NCBI RefSeq assembly: GCF_041360795.1
Contig: NZ_JBFUPW010000001.1
Coordinates: 930,001 to 994,000 of the forward strand
DNA length: 64,000 bases
Source: Arthrobacter_E sp041360795
GTDB taxonomy: Bacteria; Actinomycetota; Actinomycetes; Actinomycetales; Micrococcaceae
Reading direction: 5' to 3'
Shown here: piece after piece, positions 41,719 through 50,305 of the stretch
Layout of the letters: every line of letters begins with the position of its first letter
How positions within the stretch are numbered: position 1 is the first letter of the stretch
The notes under the pieces: generated by a model
The model's input: only the letters and a program-made list of their open reading frames with translations
The model's database searches: none
Told to the model about the DNA's origin: nothing
Translations under genes and position numbers: made by a program

Positions 41719-43224
41719 TCAGTCGGAGGCGCCGAACCAACCGCTGGGCGCAGGCTGGATGTTCTGCCAGATGTGTTTGGCCTCGCGGTACTCATTGAGC
41801 CCGGCGCGTCCGAGTTCCCGTCCGATGCCCGACTTGCCGAACCCGCCCCATTCGGCCTGCGGGACGTACGGGTGGTAGTCGTTGATCCAGATGGTCCCGT
41901 GCCGCAGAGCGCCGGCGACCCGCTGTGCCTTCGACGCGTCCGAGGTCCACACCGCGCCCGCCAGGCCGTACTCGGTGTCGTTGGCGATCGCCACCGCCTC
42001 GTCCTCGGTGCGGAACGTCTCGACGGTCAGCACGGGACCGAAGGACTCCTCCTGCAGCACGCTCATGCCGGAACGGCAGTTGCCGAGCACGGTGGGCGGG
42101 TAGAAGAAACCGTCGGCGAGCGGGCCGTCGTCGGGGATGAAGCCGCCGCAGAGCAGCTCGGCCCCTTCGGCGATGCCGGCCTGGACGTAGGCGTGGACCT
42201 GGTCACGGTGCTTGGCGGAGATGAGCGGACCGGTCTCGGCGTCGGCGTCGAACGGGCCGCCCATCCGGATCTTCTGAGCGCGCTCCACGATCTCGGCGAC
42301 GAAGCGGTCCGCGATGCTCTCCTCGACGACGAGACGGGCGCCGGCCGAGCAGACCTGGCCGGAGTGCAGGAACACCGCGGTCAGGGCGTTGTCCAGCGCC
42401 GCGTCCCAATCGGCGTCGGCGAAGACGACGTTCGGGTTCTTCCCGCCGAGTTCGAAGGCGATGCGCTTCACGGTCTCGGCCGCGGACGCCATGATGGTCT
42501 GACCGGTGGCCAGGCTTCCCGTCATGGAGACGAGATCCACCCGTGGATCGGAGCTCAGCACCGGCCCGACCTTGGAGCCGCTCCCCGTGACCAGGTTCGC
42601 GACGCCGGCCGGGACGCCGGCCTCCGCCAGCGTCTCCATGAGCAGGATGGACGTCGAGGGGGTCAGCTCGCTGGGCTTGAGCACGAAGGAGTTGCCTGCC
42701 ACGAGTGCCGGGGCCACCTTCCAGGCGGCCTGGAGGAGCGGGTAGTTCCACGGCGCGATGAGGGCGCAGACGCCGAGCGGTTCGTACACCACGCGGCTGA
42801 TGGCGTTCGGCAGCCCGGTGTCGATCACGCGGCCGGCGTCCAGACCCGCGATCTTGCCGTAATACCGGAAACAGGAGGCGATGTCGTCGATGTCGTACTC
42901 GGCCTCGACCAGGCGCTTGCCTGTGTCCAGGGCCTCGGCCCGCGCGTATGCGGCCTTGTCGCGTTCGAGGAGGCTCGCGATCTTCAGGAGGACCTCGCCG
43001 CGCTCGATGTCGGTCTTGCGGCGCCACGGGCCCTCGTCGAAGGCGGTGCGCGCGCTGGCGATCGCCCGCTCGGCGTCCTCGACGGTGGAAGACACGACGA
43101 CGGCGACCTCCCGCCCGTCCGCCGGACAGCGCACGGTGGTGGTCCCGCCGTCGGCGGCCTGCTGCCAGGAGCCGTCGATGTACAGGCCCCGGATGGTCGT
43201 GGTCTCGGTGGGTGTCACGGTCAT
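41719..43224 (-). CDS. betB: Betaine aldehyde dehydrogenase
   Basis: Oxidises betaine aldehyde to glycine betaine with NAD(P). 501 residues, normal aldehyde dehydrogenase length. Catalytic Cys292 in HSGQVCSAGAR and Glu258 in FELGGKNPN; APWNYPLLQA is the usual Asn. Start ATG at 43224 lies four bases from the betA stop, so the two are translated together. The substrate is inferred from betA and the TetR gene; other amine aldehydes would also fit the fold. Confidence 0.92.
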   Translation of the reverse strand: MTVTPTETTTIRGLYIDGSWQQAADGGTTTVRCPADGREVAVVVSSTVEDAERAIASARTAFDEGPWRRKTDIERGEVLLKIASLLERDKAAYARAEALDTGKRLVEAEYDIDDIASCFRYYGKIAGLDAGRVIDTGLPNAISRVVYEPLGVCALIAPWNYPLLQAAWKVAPALVAGNSFVLKPSELTPSTSILLMETLAEAGVPAGVANLVTGSGSKVGPVLSSDPRVDLVSMTGSLATGQTIMASAAETVKRIAFELGGKNPNVVFADADWDAALDNALTAVFLHSGQVCSAGARLVVEESIADRFVAEIVERAQKIRMGGPFDADAETGPLISAKHRDQVHAYVQAGIAEGAELLCGGFIPDDGPLADGFFYPPTVLGNCRSGMSVLQEESFGPVLTVETFRTEDEAVAIANDTEYGLAGAVWTSDASKAQRVAGALRHGTIWINDYHPYVPQAEWGGFGKSGIGRELGRAGLNEYREAKHIWQNIQPAPSGWFGASD

Positions 43225-43228
43225 CTTC

Positions 43229-44935
43229 TCAACCCTTCACTGACTGGCCGTTGGCGGACTGATCCCGCTCGAGCGGGGTGACGCCGTGGCGGTAGAACTC
43301 GGTGTGCTGCGCGGCGAGCGGCTCATTGCCCAGGATGAGGTCCGCGGCCCGCTCGGCCAGCATCATGACCGGTGCGTAGATGTTGCCGTTGGTCACGTAC
43401 GGCATGGCGGAGGCGTCCACGACGCGCAGGCCCTTGGTGCCGTGCACGCGCATGGTGAGTGGATCCACCACCGCCATCGGGTCCGAGGCCGGGCCCATCT
43501 TGGCGGTGCACGACGGGTGCAGGGCGGTCTCCGCGTCCTTGGCGACCCAGTCGAGGATCTCCTGGTCCGTCTGGACGCGGGCGCCGGGGGAGATCTCGCC
43601 GCCGTTGTACGGTGCCATGGCGGACTGGCCGAGGATGTCGCGCGAGATGCGGATGGCTTCGACCCACTCGCGGCGATCCTGGTCGGTCGACAGGTAGTTG
43701 AAGATCATGGACGGGTGCACGGTCGGGTCCGAGGAGCGGATCTTCAGGCTGCCACGGGCATCGGAGTACATGGGGCCGATGTGGACCTGGTAGCCGTGCT
43801 TGGCTTCGGCCTTCTGACCGTCGTAGCGCACCGCCACCGGCAGGAAGTGGAACATGAGGTTGGGGTAGGCCACGTCCTCGTTGGACCGGACGAATCCGCC
43901 GCCCTCGAAGTGGTTGGTGGCCGCGGGACCCTTCCGGCCGAGGAGCCACTGCAGACCGATGAACGGCATGCGCCACACGTCGAGGGCCGGCTGCATGGAG
44001 ACCGGCTGGGTGCAGGCGTGCTGGATGTAGACCTCGAGGTGGTCCTGCAGGTTCTCGCCGACGCCGGGGAGGTTGACCACGGACTTGATGCCGAAGTTCC
44101 GGAGGTGCTGCGCGTCGCCCACGCCGGAGAGCTGCAGCAGCTGCGGGGTGTTGATGGCGCCGCCGGAGAGGATCACCTCGCCGGCGTTGACGGTGTGCGT
44201 CTTGCCGTTGTGCCGGTAGGTGACACCGGTGGCGGTGTCGCCGCTGAAGTTGACCTTGGTGACGAACGCGCGGGTCTGCACGGTCAGGTTCGAGCGGCCA
44301 CGGTTCGGACGGAGATAGGCACGGGAGGCGGAGAGGCGCTGGCCCTTGTGGACGTTGCGGTCGAAGGGCGCGAAACCCTCCTGGCGGTAGCCGTTCACGT
44401 CGTCGGTGAGAGGGAAGCCGGCCTGCTGGGCGGCCTGGAAGAACGCGCCGAAAAGGGGGTTGGTGGCAGGACCGCGTTCCAGGACGAGGGGGCCGTCATG
44501 GCCGCGGAACTCGTCGTCCGGATCCGCGGCGAGGGTGGTCTCCATGCGGCGGAAGTAGGGGAGACAGTGGGCGTAGTCCCACGTCTCCATCCCGGCGTCG
44601 GCGCCCCAGCGCTCGTAGTCCAGGGGATTGCCGCGCTGGAAGATCATGCCGTTGATGGAGCTGGAGCCGCCGAGCACCTTGCCGCGGGCGTGGGCCACGC
44701 GACGGCCGCCCATGTGCGGTTCGGGGTCCGATTCGTAGCGCCAGTCGTAGAACGGGTTGCCGCTGGGGAAGGTCAGTGCCGCGGGCATCTGGATGAACAG
44801 GTCCCAGGGGTAGTCACTGCGGCCCGCTTCCAGGACCAGCACGCTGCGGGTGCCGCCCTCGCTCAGGCGGTTGGCCAGCACGGAGCCGGCGCTTCCTCCG
44901 CCCACGATCACGTAGTCGTAGCTGCTGTTGCTCAT
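43229..44935 (-). CDS. betA: Choline dehydrogenase, GMC oxidoreductase family
   Basis: Oxidises choline to betaine aldehyde with bound FAD. 568 residues from ATG at 44935, which has AAGGAG six bases upstream; the frame extends 10 codons further. FAD site YVIVGGGSAGSVLANRL at 8-24; GMC signature RGKVLGGSSSINGM; catalytic region ALHPSCTAKMG; C-terminal VVDASAMPYVTNGN. The form is BetA-like rather than choline oxidase (CodA), the better known Arthrobacter enzyme. Operators for the TetR protein lie about 95-130 bases upstream. Confidence 0.92.
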   Translation of the reverse strand: MSNSSYDYVIVGGGSAGSVLANRLSEGGTRSVLVLEAGRSDYPWDLFIQMPAALTFPSGNPFYDWRYESDPEPHMGGRRVAHARGKVLGGSSSINGMIFQRGNPLDYERWGADAGMETWDYAHCLPYFRRMETTLAADPDDEFRGHDGPLVLERGPATNPLFGAFFQAAQQAGFPLTDDVNGYRQEGFAPFDRNVHKGQRLSASRAYLRPNRGRSNLTVQTRAFVTKVNFSGDTATGVTYRHNGKTHTVNAGEVILSGGAINTPQLLQLSGVGDAQHLRNFGIKSVVNLPGVGENLQDHLEVYIQHACTQPVSMQPALDVWRMPFIGLQWLLGRKGPAATNHFEGGGFVRSNEDVAYPNLMFHFLPVAVRYDGQKAEAKHGYQVHIGPMYSDARGSLKIRSSDPTVHPSMIFNYLSTDQDRREWVEAIRISRDILGQSAMAPYNGGEISPGARVQTDQEILDWVAKDAETALHPSCTAKMGPASDPMAVVDPLTMRVHGTKGLRVVDASAMPYVTNGNIYAPVMMLAERAADLILGNEPLAAQHTEFYRHGVTPLERDQSANGQSVKG

Positions 44936-45028
44936 GAAGTCTCCTTGCACCTCGAGCGGAAGCACGGCATCTGCTCCGCGCGACCCACGCCGGTGTGACG
45001 CGGGTCATATTTTCGAGGTTAGCGGAGC

Positions 45029-45068
45029 TTGAACAAACGTTCAAGACCCAGTTTGGACGTTTGTTCAA
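45029..45068. promoter_or_regulatory. Two BetI-type operators upstream of betA
   Basis: TTGAACAAACGTTCAA (45029-45044, perfect TTGAAC-N4-GTTCAA) and TTGGACGTTTGTTCAA (45053-45068, one mismatch in the arms). Centres are 24 bases apart. They stand between the TetR gene and betA, as expected of a TetR repressor controlling betAB. Confidence 0.75.
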
Positions 45069-45177
45069 AGGGCTGCGCGCCCGTGCCCGTCAGGCCTGTT
45101 CAGGCGCGGAAGAGGGCCGTTCGGGCGGGGCAAAAGAGCCGCGTCACATTGGCGCGGACAAGGGGGAGGAGCGCCGC

Positions 45178-45762
45178 TCAGTCGGCGAAGGCGATCTCTT
45201 CCGTGCGGAGGATGCTCCGCTCGATGGACGACGGGTCGATGCCCAGCAACGACGTGAGCCACATGCCGTTCTGCACCACGACGACGTCGGCCGCCCGGCC
45301 TTTGCACTGCGCGGGCGTGAGGGTGGGCTTCGCCTTGGAGATCAGCTCGGCAAGCCCATCGAGATACCGGTCGAACGCCTCGGCGTTGATGGCCGCGAAC
45401 TCCTCATCGGCCTGGGCGAGGGCCCAGAGGTGGAGACGCAGGGAGAGGTACTGCGTGGTCAGGATCTCCGGCGCCGCGATGCGACGCAGCGCCGTGCGCA
45501 GCTGCTCATCGGGGGTCGCGTCGGGATCCGGGGCGACCAGGCGCAGATCGCTTTCGCTGATCCGGCCGAGCACGGCCCGGATCAGGCTCGGCTTGTCCGC
45601 GTAGTAGTAGTTCACGAGTCCGAGCGCGACGCCGGCCTCCCGGGCGACCGCTCGCATGTTGACGCCTGAGATGCCGTGGCGCGAGAGCAGCTCCAGCACC
45701 GCATCCAGAATGCGGGACTGACGGTCCACCTGCTGCCGGGAATTCACTGTGCTGGGTTCCAC
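45178..45762 (-). CDS. betI: TetR-family regulator, BetI-like
   Basis: 194 residues. N-terminal HTH: ILDAVLELLSRHGISGVNM with VAREAGVALGLVNYYYADK; the C-terminal part is helical. BetI of Enterobacteria represses the choline-oxidation genes and responds to choline; position upstream of betA and two clear palindromes support the same role. Start GTG at 45762 has no ribosome site; an in-frame GTG at 45747 is an alternative. Confidence 0.88.
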   Translation of the reverse strand: MEPSTVNSRQQVDRQSRILDAVLELLSRHGISGVNMRAVAREAGVALGLVNYYYADKPSLIRAVLGRISESDLRLVAPDPDATPDEQLRTALRRIAAPEILTTQYLSLRLHLWALAQADEEFAAINAEAFDRYLDGLAELISKAKPTLTPAQCKGRAADVVVVQNGMWLTSLLGIDPSSIERSILRTEEIAFAD

Positions 45763-45869
45763 TCGGACAGACTATGGCGAAAATCCCCGGAGGCGCACCC
45801 ACCGGCTTTCCGCGGGTCTCCGCACGACGCAGGGCACGACGCCGGGCACACCCCCGGGCGCGCGGAGAG

Positions 45870-45943
45870 AGCCCTCCCTGATCTCGCCGGGAGGGCTCGG
45901 GACACGCACGCACGGGCCCACTCGCGGGGGAGTGGGCCCGTGC
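45870..45943 (-). terminator. Two tandem hairpins after fdhA
   Basis: Stem AGCCCTCCC / GGGAGGGCT (45870-45897) and a 14-bp perfect stem GCACGGGCCCACTC / GAGTGGGCCCGTGC (45910-45943). The second begins 13 bases past the fdhA stop and is the likely terminator. Confidence 0.75.
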
Positions 45944-45955
45944 GGGCGGCCTGTG

Positions 45956-47173
45956 TCAGTTCCGCACGTAGCCGTTCGGATCCAGCACGTACTTGGTGGC
46001 GGCGCCGGCGTCGAACTCGGCATATCCGCGCGGGGCGTCCTCCAGGGGGATCGCTTGCGCGTTGACCGCCTTGGCGATCTGCACCTTGTCGTGGAGGATC
46101 GCCATCATGAGCTGGCGGTTGTACTTCATGACCGGGCACTGACCCGTGGTGAAGGAGAGCGACTTCGCCCAGCCGGTGCCCAGCGACAGCAAGAGGGATC
46201 CCCGCTGGGCGGCCTCGTCGATGCCGCCGGGATCGCCGGTGACGTAAAGACCCGGGATGCCCAGCGCGCCGCCGGCGGCCGTCAGGTCCATGAGCGAGTT
46301 GAGCACGGTCGCCGGGGCCTCGTGGGAGGCGTCCTTGCCGTGCCCCCGGGCCTCGAAGCCCACGGCGTCGACACCGCAGTCGACCTCCGGCACTCCGAGC
46401 AGCTGTTCGATCTGGTCGCGGGGGTCACCCGCCCCGACGTTCACGGTCTCGCACCCGAAGGAGCGGGCCTGCGCCAGGCGGTCCTCATTCATATCCCCGA
46501 CGATCACGACGGCGGCGCCCAGCAGCTGCGCCCCGGCGGCCGCCGCGAGACCCACCGGGCCGGCGCCGGCGATGTAGACGGTGGACCCCACGCCCACGCC
46601 CGCCGTGACGGCGCCGTGGAATCCTGTGGGGAAGATGTCGGAGAGCATGGTCAGATCCATGATCTTCTCCAGGGCCTGGTCCCGGTCCGGGAACTTCAGC
46701 AGATTCCAGTCCGCGTAAGGGACCAGGACGTACTCGGCCTGGCCTCCGACCCAGCCGCCCATGTCCACGTAGCCGTAGGCGCTGCCGGGGCGGTCGGGGT
46801 TCACGTTCAGGCAGATGCCGGTCTTGCGCTCCTTGCAGTTGCGGCAGCGGCCGCAGGAGATGTTGAAGGGGACCGAGACGATGTCGCCGACCTTGAGGAA
46901 CTCGACGTCGGGCCCCACCTCGATCACCTCGCCCGTGATCTCGTGACCCAGGACGAGGTCCTGGGGAGCCGTGGTGCGTCCGCGGACCATGTGCTGGTCC
47001 GAGCCGCAGATGTTGGTGGTGACGGTCCGCAGGATCGCACCGTGCGGGACCTTGCGGCCCACATTGAGCGGGTTGACCCCCGGCCCGTCCTTCAATTCGA
47101 ACGTCGGGTACTCGGTGTCGATGACCTCCACGACTCCGGGCGCTTTGTAGGCTACTGCTCTGTTTCCTGACAT
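45956..47173 (-). CDS. fdhA: Glutathione-independent formaldehyde dehydrogenase
   Basis: Zinc alcohol dehydrogenase family member that dismutates or oxidises formaldehyde with tightly bound NAD. 405 residues. Catalytic zinc ligands in TNICGSDQHM and GHEITGEV; structural zinc cysteines in SCGRCRNCKERKTGIC; NAD site VYIAGAGPVGLAAA. FGCETVNVGAG and the long insert about 225-260 fit the Pseudomonas-type enzyme. It is downstream of the betaine ABC operon and matches the formaldehyde made by GbcAB. Hairpins on both sides suggest its own or attenuated transcription. Confidence 0.9.
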   Translation of the reverse strand: MSGNRAVAYKAPGVVEVIDTEYPTFELKDGPGVNPLNVGRKVPHGAILRTVTTNICGSDQHMVRGRTTAPQDLVLGHEITGEVIEVGPDVEFLKVGDIVSVPFNISCGRCRNCKERKTGICLNVNPDRPGSAYGYVDMGGWVGGQAEYVLVPYADWNLLKFPDRDQALEKIMDLTMLSDIFPTGFHGAVTAGVGVGSTVYIAGAGPVGLAAAAGAQLLGAAVVIVGDMNEDRLAQARSFGCETVNVGAGDPRDQIEQLLGVPEVDCGVDAVGFEARGHGKDASHEAPATVLNSLMDLTAAGGALGIPGLYVTGDPGGIDEAAQRGSLLLSLGTGWAKSLSFTTGQCPVMKYNRQLMMAILHDKVQIAKAVNAQAIPLEDAPRGYAEFDAGAATKYVLDPNGYVRN

Positions 47174-47204
47174 GCGCTGCTCTCCATTCTGTTGATGTGG
47201 CGAA

Positions 47205-47238
47205 CCCGGGGCGGAGCCGCGGACGGCTCCACCCCGGG
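47205..47238 (-). terminator. Hairpin between proX and fdhA
   Basis: 15-bp stem with one mismatch (47205-47219 with 47224-47238) and a four-base loop, six bases past the proX stop. It likely separates the ABC operon from fdhA. Confidence 0.7.
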
Positions 47239-47243
47239 GACGT

Positions 47244-48233
47244 TTATTTGAGCCAGGCCGCCACCTTGTCCGGGTTGGCGTCGATCCACTTCTTGGCCGC
47301 GGCCTCCGGGCTCATGCCGTCCTTCGCGATGTAACCGGCGACGGCGTTCTGGTCCTCGTTGGTCCACGTGAAGTTCTTCACCAGCTTGTAAGCCGGGCTC
47401 CCGGAGGAGGCGAACTTGCTCGAGGCGATCTTGTTCAGCTCGTACTTCGGGTAGTCACAGGCCACCTTCGCGGCGTCGGCGTCGCAGCCGGCCGTGTAGG
47501 CGGGCAGGTTGACCTTCACCAGCGGCACCTCGTTGAGGAACCACTGGGGCTCGTAGAAGTAGCCGAGGAGCGGGGTGTGCTTCTGCTCCGCCTGACGGAA
47601 CGCCTGGATCAGGGCGGGCTCACTGCCCGCGTAGACCACCTTGAAGTTCAGGTTCAGGTTCTTGACCAGGGCCTCGTCATTGGTGACGTAGGAGGGGTCG
47701 CCGTCGAGCAGCTGTCCCTTGCCGCCCGACTCCGAGGTCTTGAACAGATCGGCGTACTTGTTCAGGTTCTTGTAGTCCGTGATGTCCGGGTACTGCTTGG
47801 CCATCCATGGCGGAACGTACCAGCCGATCACACCGGTGTTGCCGGTGGGTCCGGCGTCCACCGCGGTCTTCTGCTGCTCGATGTACTTCTTGCTCAGTTC
47901 GGGGTGGCCCCAGTTCTCCAGGACGACGTCCACTTCGCCGCTGCCGAAGCCCTGCCAGGCGACTTCCTCTTTCAGCGTCTTGTAGTTGACGGTGCAGCCG
48001 AGCTTCTCCTTGGCGTCCGTGCCGACCACATAGGCGTCCGCCTCGTAGCCCACCCAGGGGTTCACGGCGACGTTGAAGGCGCCGCAGGCCGCGGCCGCTC
48101 CGGACGAGGAGCCCGCCGAGGAGATGTCCCCGCCGCAGGCCGTGAGTCCGAGCAGGCCCGTCATGAAGACCGCGGCGAGGGCCGTGTTCCTCAAGCGTGC
48201 TGCGCCCCCACGCTGGTGATTCGTTTTCTTCAT
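47244..48233 (-). CDS. proX: Glycine betaine/choline-type ABC substrate-binding lipoprotein
   Basis: Captures quaternary amines outside the cell for the OpuA-type permease. 329 residues. Lipoprotein signal with lipobox LLGLTACGG, Cys33 becoming the lipidated N terminus. The OpuAC fold carries several Trp (VAVNPWVGYEADAY, VLENWGHPEL, VIGWYVPPWM, YFYEPQWFL), as needed for a cation box. Start ATG at 48233 with AAAGGAAAA upstream. Last gene of the ABC unit. Betaine versus choline cannot be told apart. Confidence 0.9.
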   Translation of the reverse strand: MKKTNHQRGGAARLRNTALAAVFMTGLLGLTACGGDISSAGSSSGAAAACGAFNVAVNPWVGYEADAYVVGTDAKEKLGCTVNYKTLKEEVAWQGFGSGEVDVVLENWGHPELSKKYIEQQKTAVDAGPTGNTGVIGWYVPPWMAKQYPDITDYKNLNKYADLFKTSESGGKGQLLDGDPSYVTNDEALVKNLNLNFKVVYAGSEPALIQAFRQAEQKHTPLLGYFYEPQWFLNEVPLVKVNLPAYTAGCDADAAKVACDYPKYELNKIASSKFASSGSPAYKLVKNFTWTNEDQNAVAGYIAKDGMSPEAAAKKWIDANPDKVAAWLK

Positions 48234-48247
48234 GGCATTTTCCTTTG

Positions 48248-50305
48248 TCAGTCCCGGCCCAGACGGGCCGCGGTGTATTTGGTGATGCGGTCGAGCATGA
48301 CGCCCAGTGCGGTGATCGAGATGCCGGCGGCCAGGCCCTTGCCGAAGAGCTGGGACTGCGAGAAGCCGGCGACCACGAGATACCCGAGTCCGCCGCCGCC
48401 CACCAGGCCGCCGACCACGACCATGGACAGCACGTAGAGGAGGCCCTGATTCGCGGCGAGCACGACGGCGGAGCGGGACATGGGCAGCTGAACCTTGGAG
48501 ATCATCTGCCAGGACGTGGTGCCCATGGACTCGGACGCCTCCACCGTGACGGGGGAGACTCCCCGGATCCCGTCGGCCACGAGCTTGGTGGCGATGGGCA
48601 CGCCGTAGCAGAACGCCGCGATGATGGCGGTGAAACGGGTCGGTCCGAAGAGCGCCAGTGCCGGGACCAGGTAGACGAACGACGGGATGGTCTGGAGCGC
48701 GTCCAGGACCGGCCGGATAACCGAGTCCACCACCTTGCTCCGCCCCATCCAGACGCCCAGCGCCATGGCCGCGATGATGACCAGGAGGGTGGCCACCAGG
48801 GTCGTGGCCAGGGTCTTCATGCTCTCGTTCCAGAGGCCCGTTCCGAGGATGACCGCCTCGCAGACCAGCGTCACGGCGGCGGCACGCATTCCACCGAGGG
48901 CCAGGGCGACACCCAGCAGGACGATCACCATGACCCACCACGGCGCCTGCGCCAGGAGGGATTGCAGCGGGTCCACCAGAAGCGCCGTCACGGTGTCCTT
49001 GAGCCAGCCGGTGAAGCCGGCGAAGGTGGAGACGACCCATTGGGTGGCGGCGGAGATGGCGTTCGCCAGTGGGGTTCCGAGGTCCGGAGAGGACGGGAAC
49101 TTGGCGAGCGCCAGGTAGCTGTGCGAGAGGTAGACCGCGATCGCCGCCACGACGGCTCCCGCGGTGACGAGGAACCGGCGCTTGCGCGGTCCGGGCATGA
49201 GGCCCGAGCGGGAGCGCTTCTGGAAGCGGGCGGCGACGGCGGAGCGTTCGGAGGCGGCCGTCGTCGTGCGGTCCAGCATGACGGCCATGAGGACGATCGC
49301 GAGGCCGGAGACGAAGGCGCCGCCGACGTCGAGAGACTGCAGTGACTGGAGGACCGGCTGGCCGAGGCCGGGGCCGTTGATCAGGGCGGCGATGGTCGCC
49401 ATCGAGAGGGCGGCCATGGTGCACTGGTTGATGCCGACCACGATCGTCCGCCGGGCCATGGGCAGCTGCACTTTGACGAGAGTCTGCCAGGCGGTGCCGC
49501 CCATGGAGGTCACGGCCTCGAGCGTGGTGGGGGAGACGTTCCGGATGCCGTGCTCGGTGATGCGCACCAGGGGCGGCAGGGAGTAGATGATGGTCGTGAC
49601 GATCGCCGCGGCCGGGCCGATGCCGAATACCAGGGCCAGCGGCGCGAGGTAGGCGAAGGACGGCAGCGTCTGCATCAGGTCCAGCACGGGGGTGAAGATG
49701 GCGGACGCCCGCTGGCTCCTGGCCATCCAGATGCCGAGAGGCAGACCGACGATCGCGCAGAGGATCACCGCGACGAAGGTGACGATCAGGGTGTCGATGC
49801 TCTGCTGCCAGTAGCCGAAGAACCCGAAGAGCAGGACGCAGACCGTCACGAGGATCGTGGAGCGGAGCCCTGCGAAGGTGTAGCTGAGCCAGGCGAGGAT
49901 CGCCACGACGCCCAGCCAGCCGACCTCCGGGACGGGACGGGTGGCGCTTCCCTGGCTGAACAGGCCCTGCAGGCCCGTGACCAGCCCGTTGACGCCGTCC
50001 GTGACGGGTTGCACCACGTACTGGAAGAAGGCCGAGGTGTCCCGGGCCGAATCGAAGGCGTCCCGGACGCTGTTGAGCCACAGGTGGATGTCGGTCTTGT
50101 CCGCGCCGCCGATCTCCAGCGTCTGGGTGCCCTTCAGCAGGGCCCAGAGGATCAGCCAGAGGACGACGACGCCGACCAGGAGCGTCCTTCGCCAGTGCCG
50201 CCGGAAGATGCTGAGCGGTGGGGCCTGGTCGACATCGGCGGCGGAGGCCGTGGTCACTTCCGCGGCGCCGGCTGGGCGTTCCGGGGCGCTCGTGGACGTG
50301 CTCAC
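48248..50305 (-). CDS. proW: OpuAB/ProW-type ABC permease with two fused transmembrane units
   Basis: 685 residues, about twice a normal ProW. It holds two homologous permease units, about 95-350 and 390-685. Each has the EAA-type loop: EAVTSMGGTAWQTLVKVQLP and EASESMGTTSWQMISKVQLP, then GINQCTMAALSM and AANQGLLYVLSM. Unit 1 is preceded by a soluble N-terminal tail. One polypeptide probably supplies both halves of the channel. ATG at 50305 overlaps the ATPase gene by four bases. Confidence 0.92.
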   Translation of the reverse strand: MSTSTSAPERPAGAAEVTTASAADVDQAPPLSIFRRHWRRTLLVGVVVLWLILWALLKGTQTLEIGGADKTDIHLWLNSVRDAFDSARDTSAFFQYVVQPVTDGVNGLVTGLQGLFSQGSATRPVPEVGWLGVVAILAWLSYTFAGLRSTILVTVCVLLFGFFGYWQQSIDTLIVTFVAVILCAIVGLPLGIWMARSQRASAIFTPVLDLMQTLPSFAYLAPLALVFGIGPAAAIVTTIIYSLPPLVRITEHGIRNVSPTTLEAVTSMGGTAWQTLVKVQLPMARRTIVVGINQCTMAALSMATIAALINGPGLGQPVLQSLQSLDVGGAFVSGLAIVLMAVMLDRTTTAASERSAVAARFQKRSRSGLMPGPRKRRFLVTAGAVVAAIAVYLSHSYLALAKFPSSPDLGTPLANAISAATQWVVSTFAGFTGWLKDTVTALLVDPLQSLLAQAPWWVMVIVLLGVALALGGMRAAAVTLVCEAVILGTGLWNESMKTLATTLVATLLVIIAAMALGVWMGRSKVVDSVIRPVLDALQTIPSFVYLVPALALFGPTRFTAIIAAFCYGVPIATKLVADGIRGVSPVTVEASESMGTTSWQMISKVQLPMSRSAVVLAANQGLLYVLSMVVVGGLVGGGGLGYLVVAGFSQSQLFGKGLAAGISITALGVMLDRITKYTAARLGRD

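Noticed and set aside
43229..44935. Choline oxidase (CodA) as known from Arthrobacter globiformis
   Set aside because: The GMC motifs (RGKVLGGSSSINGM, LHPSCTAKMG) follow BetA-type dehydrogenases more closely, and a separate aldehyde dehydrogenase is adjacent.
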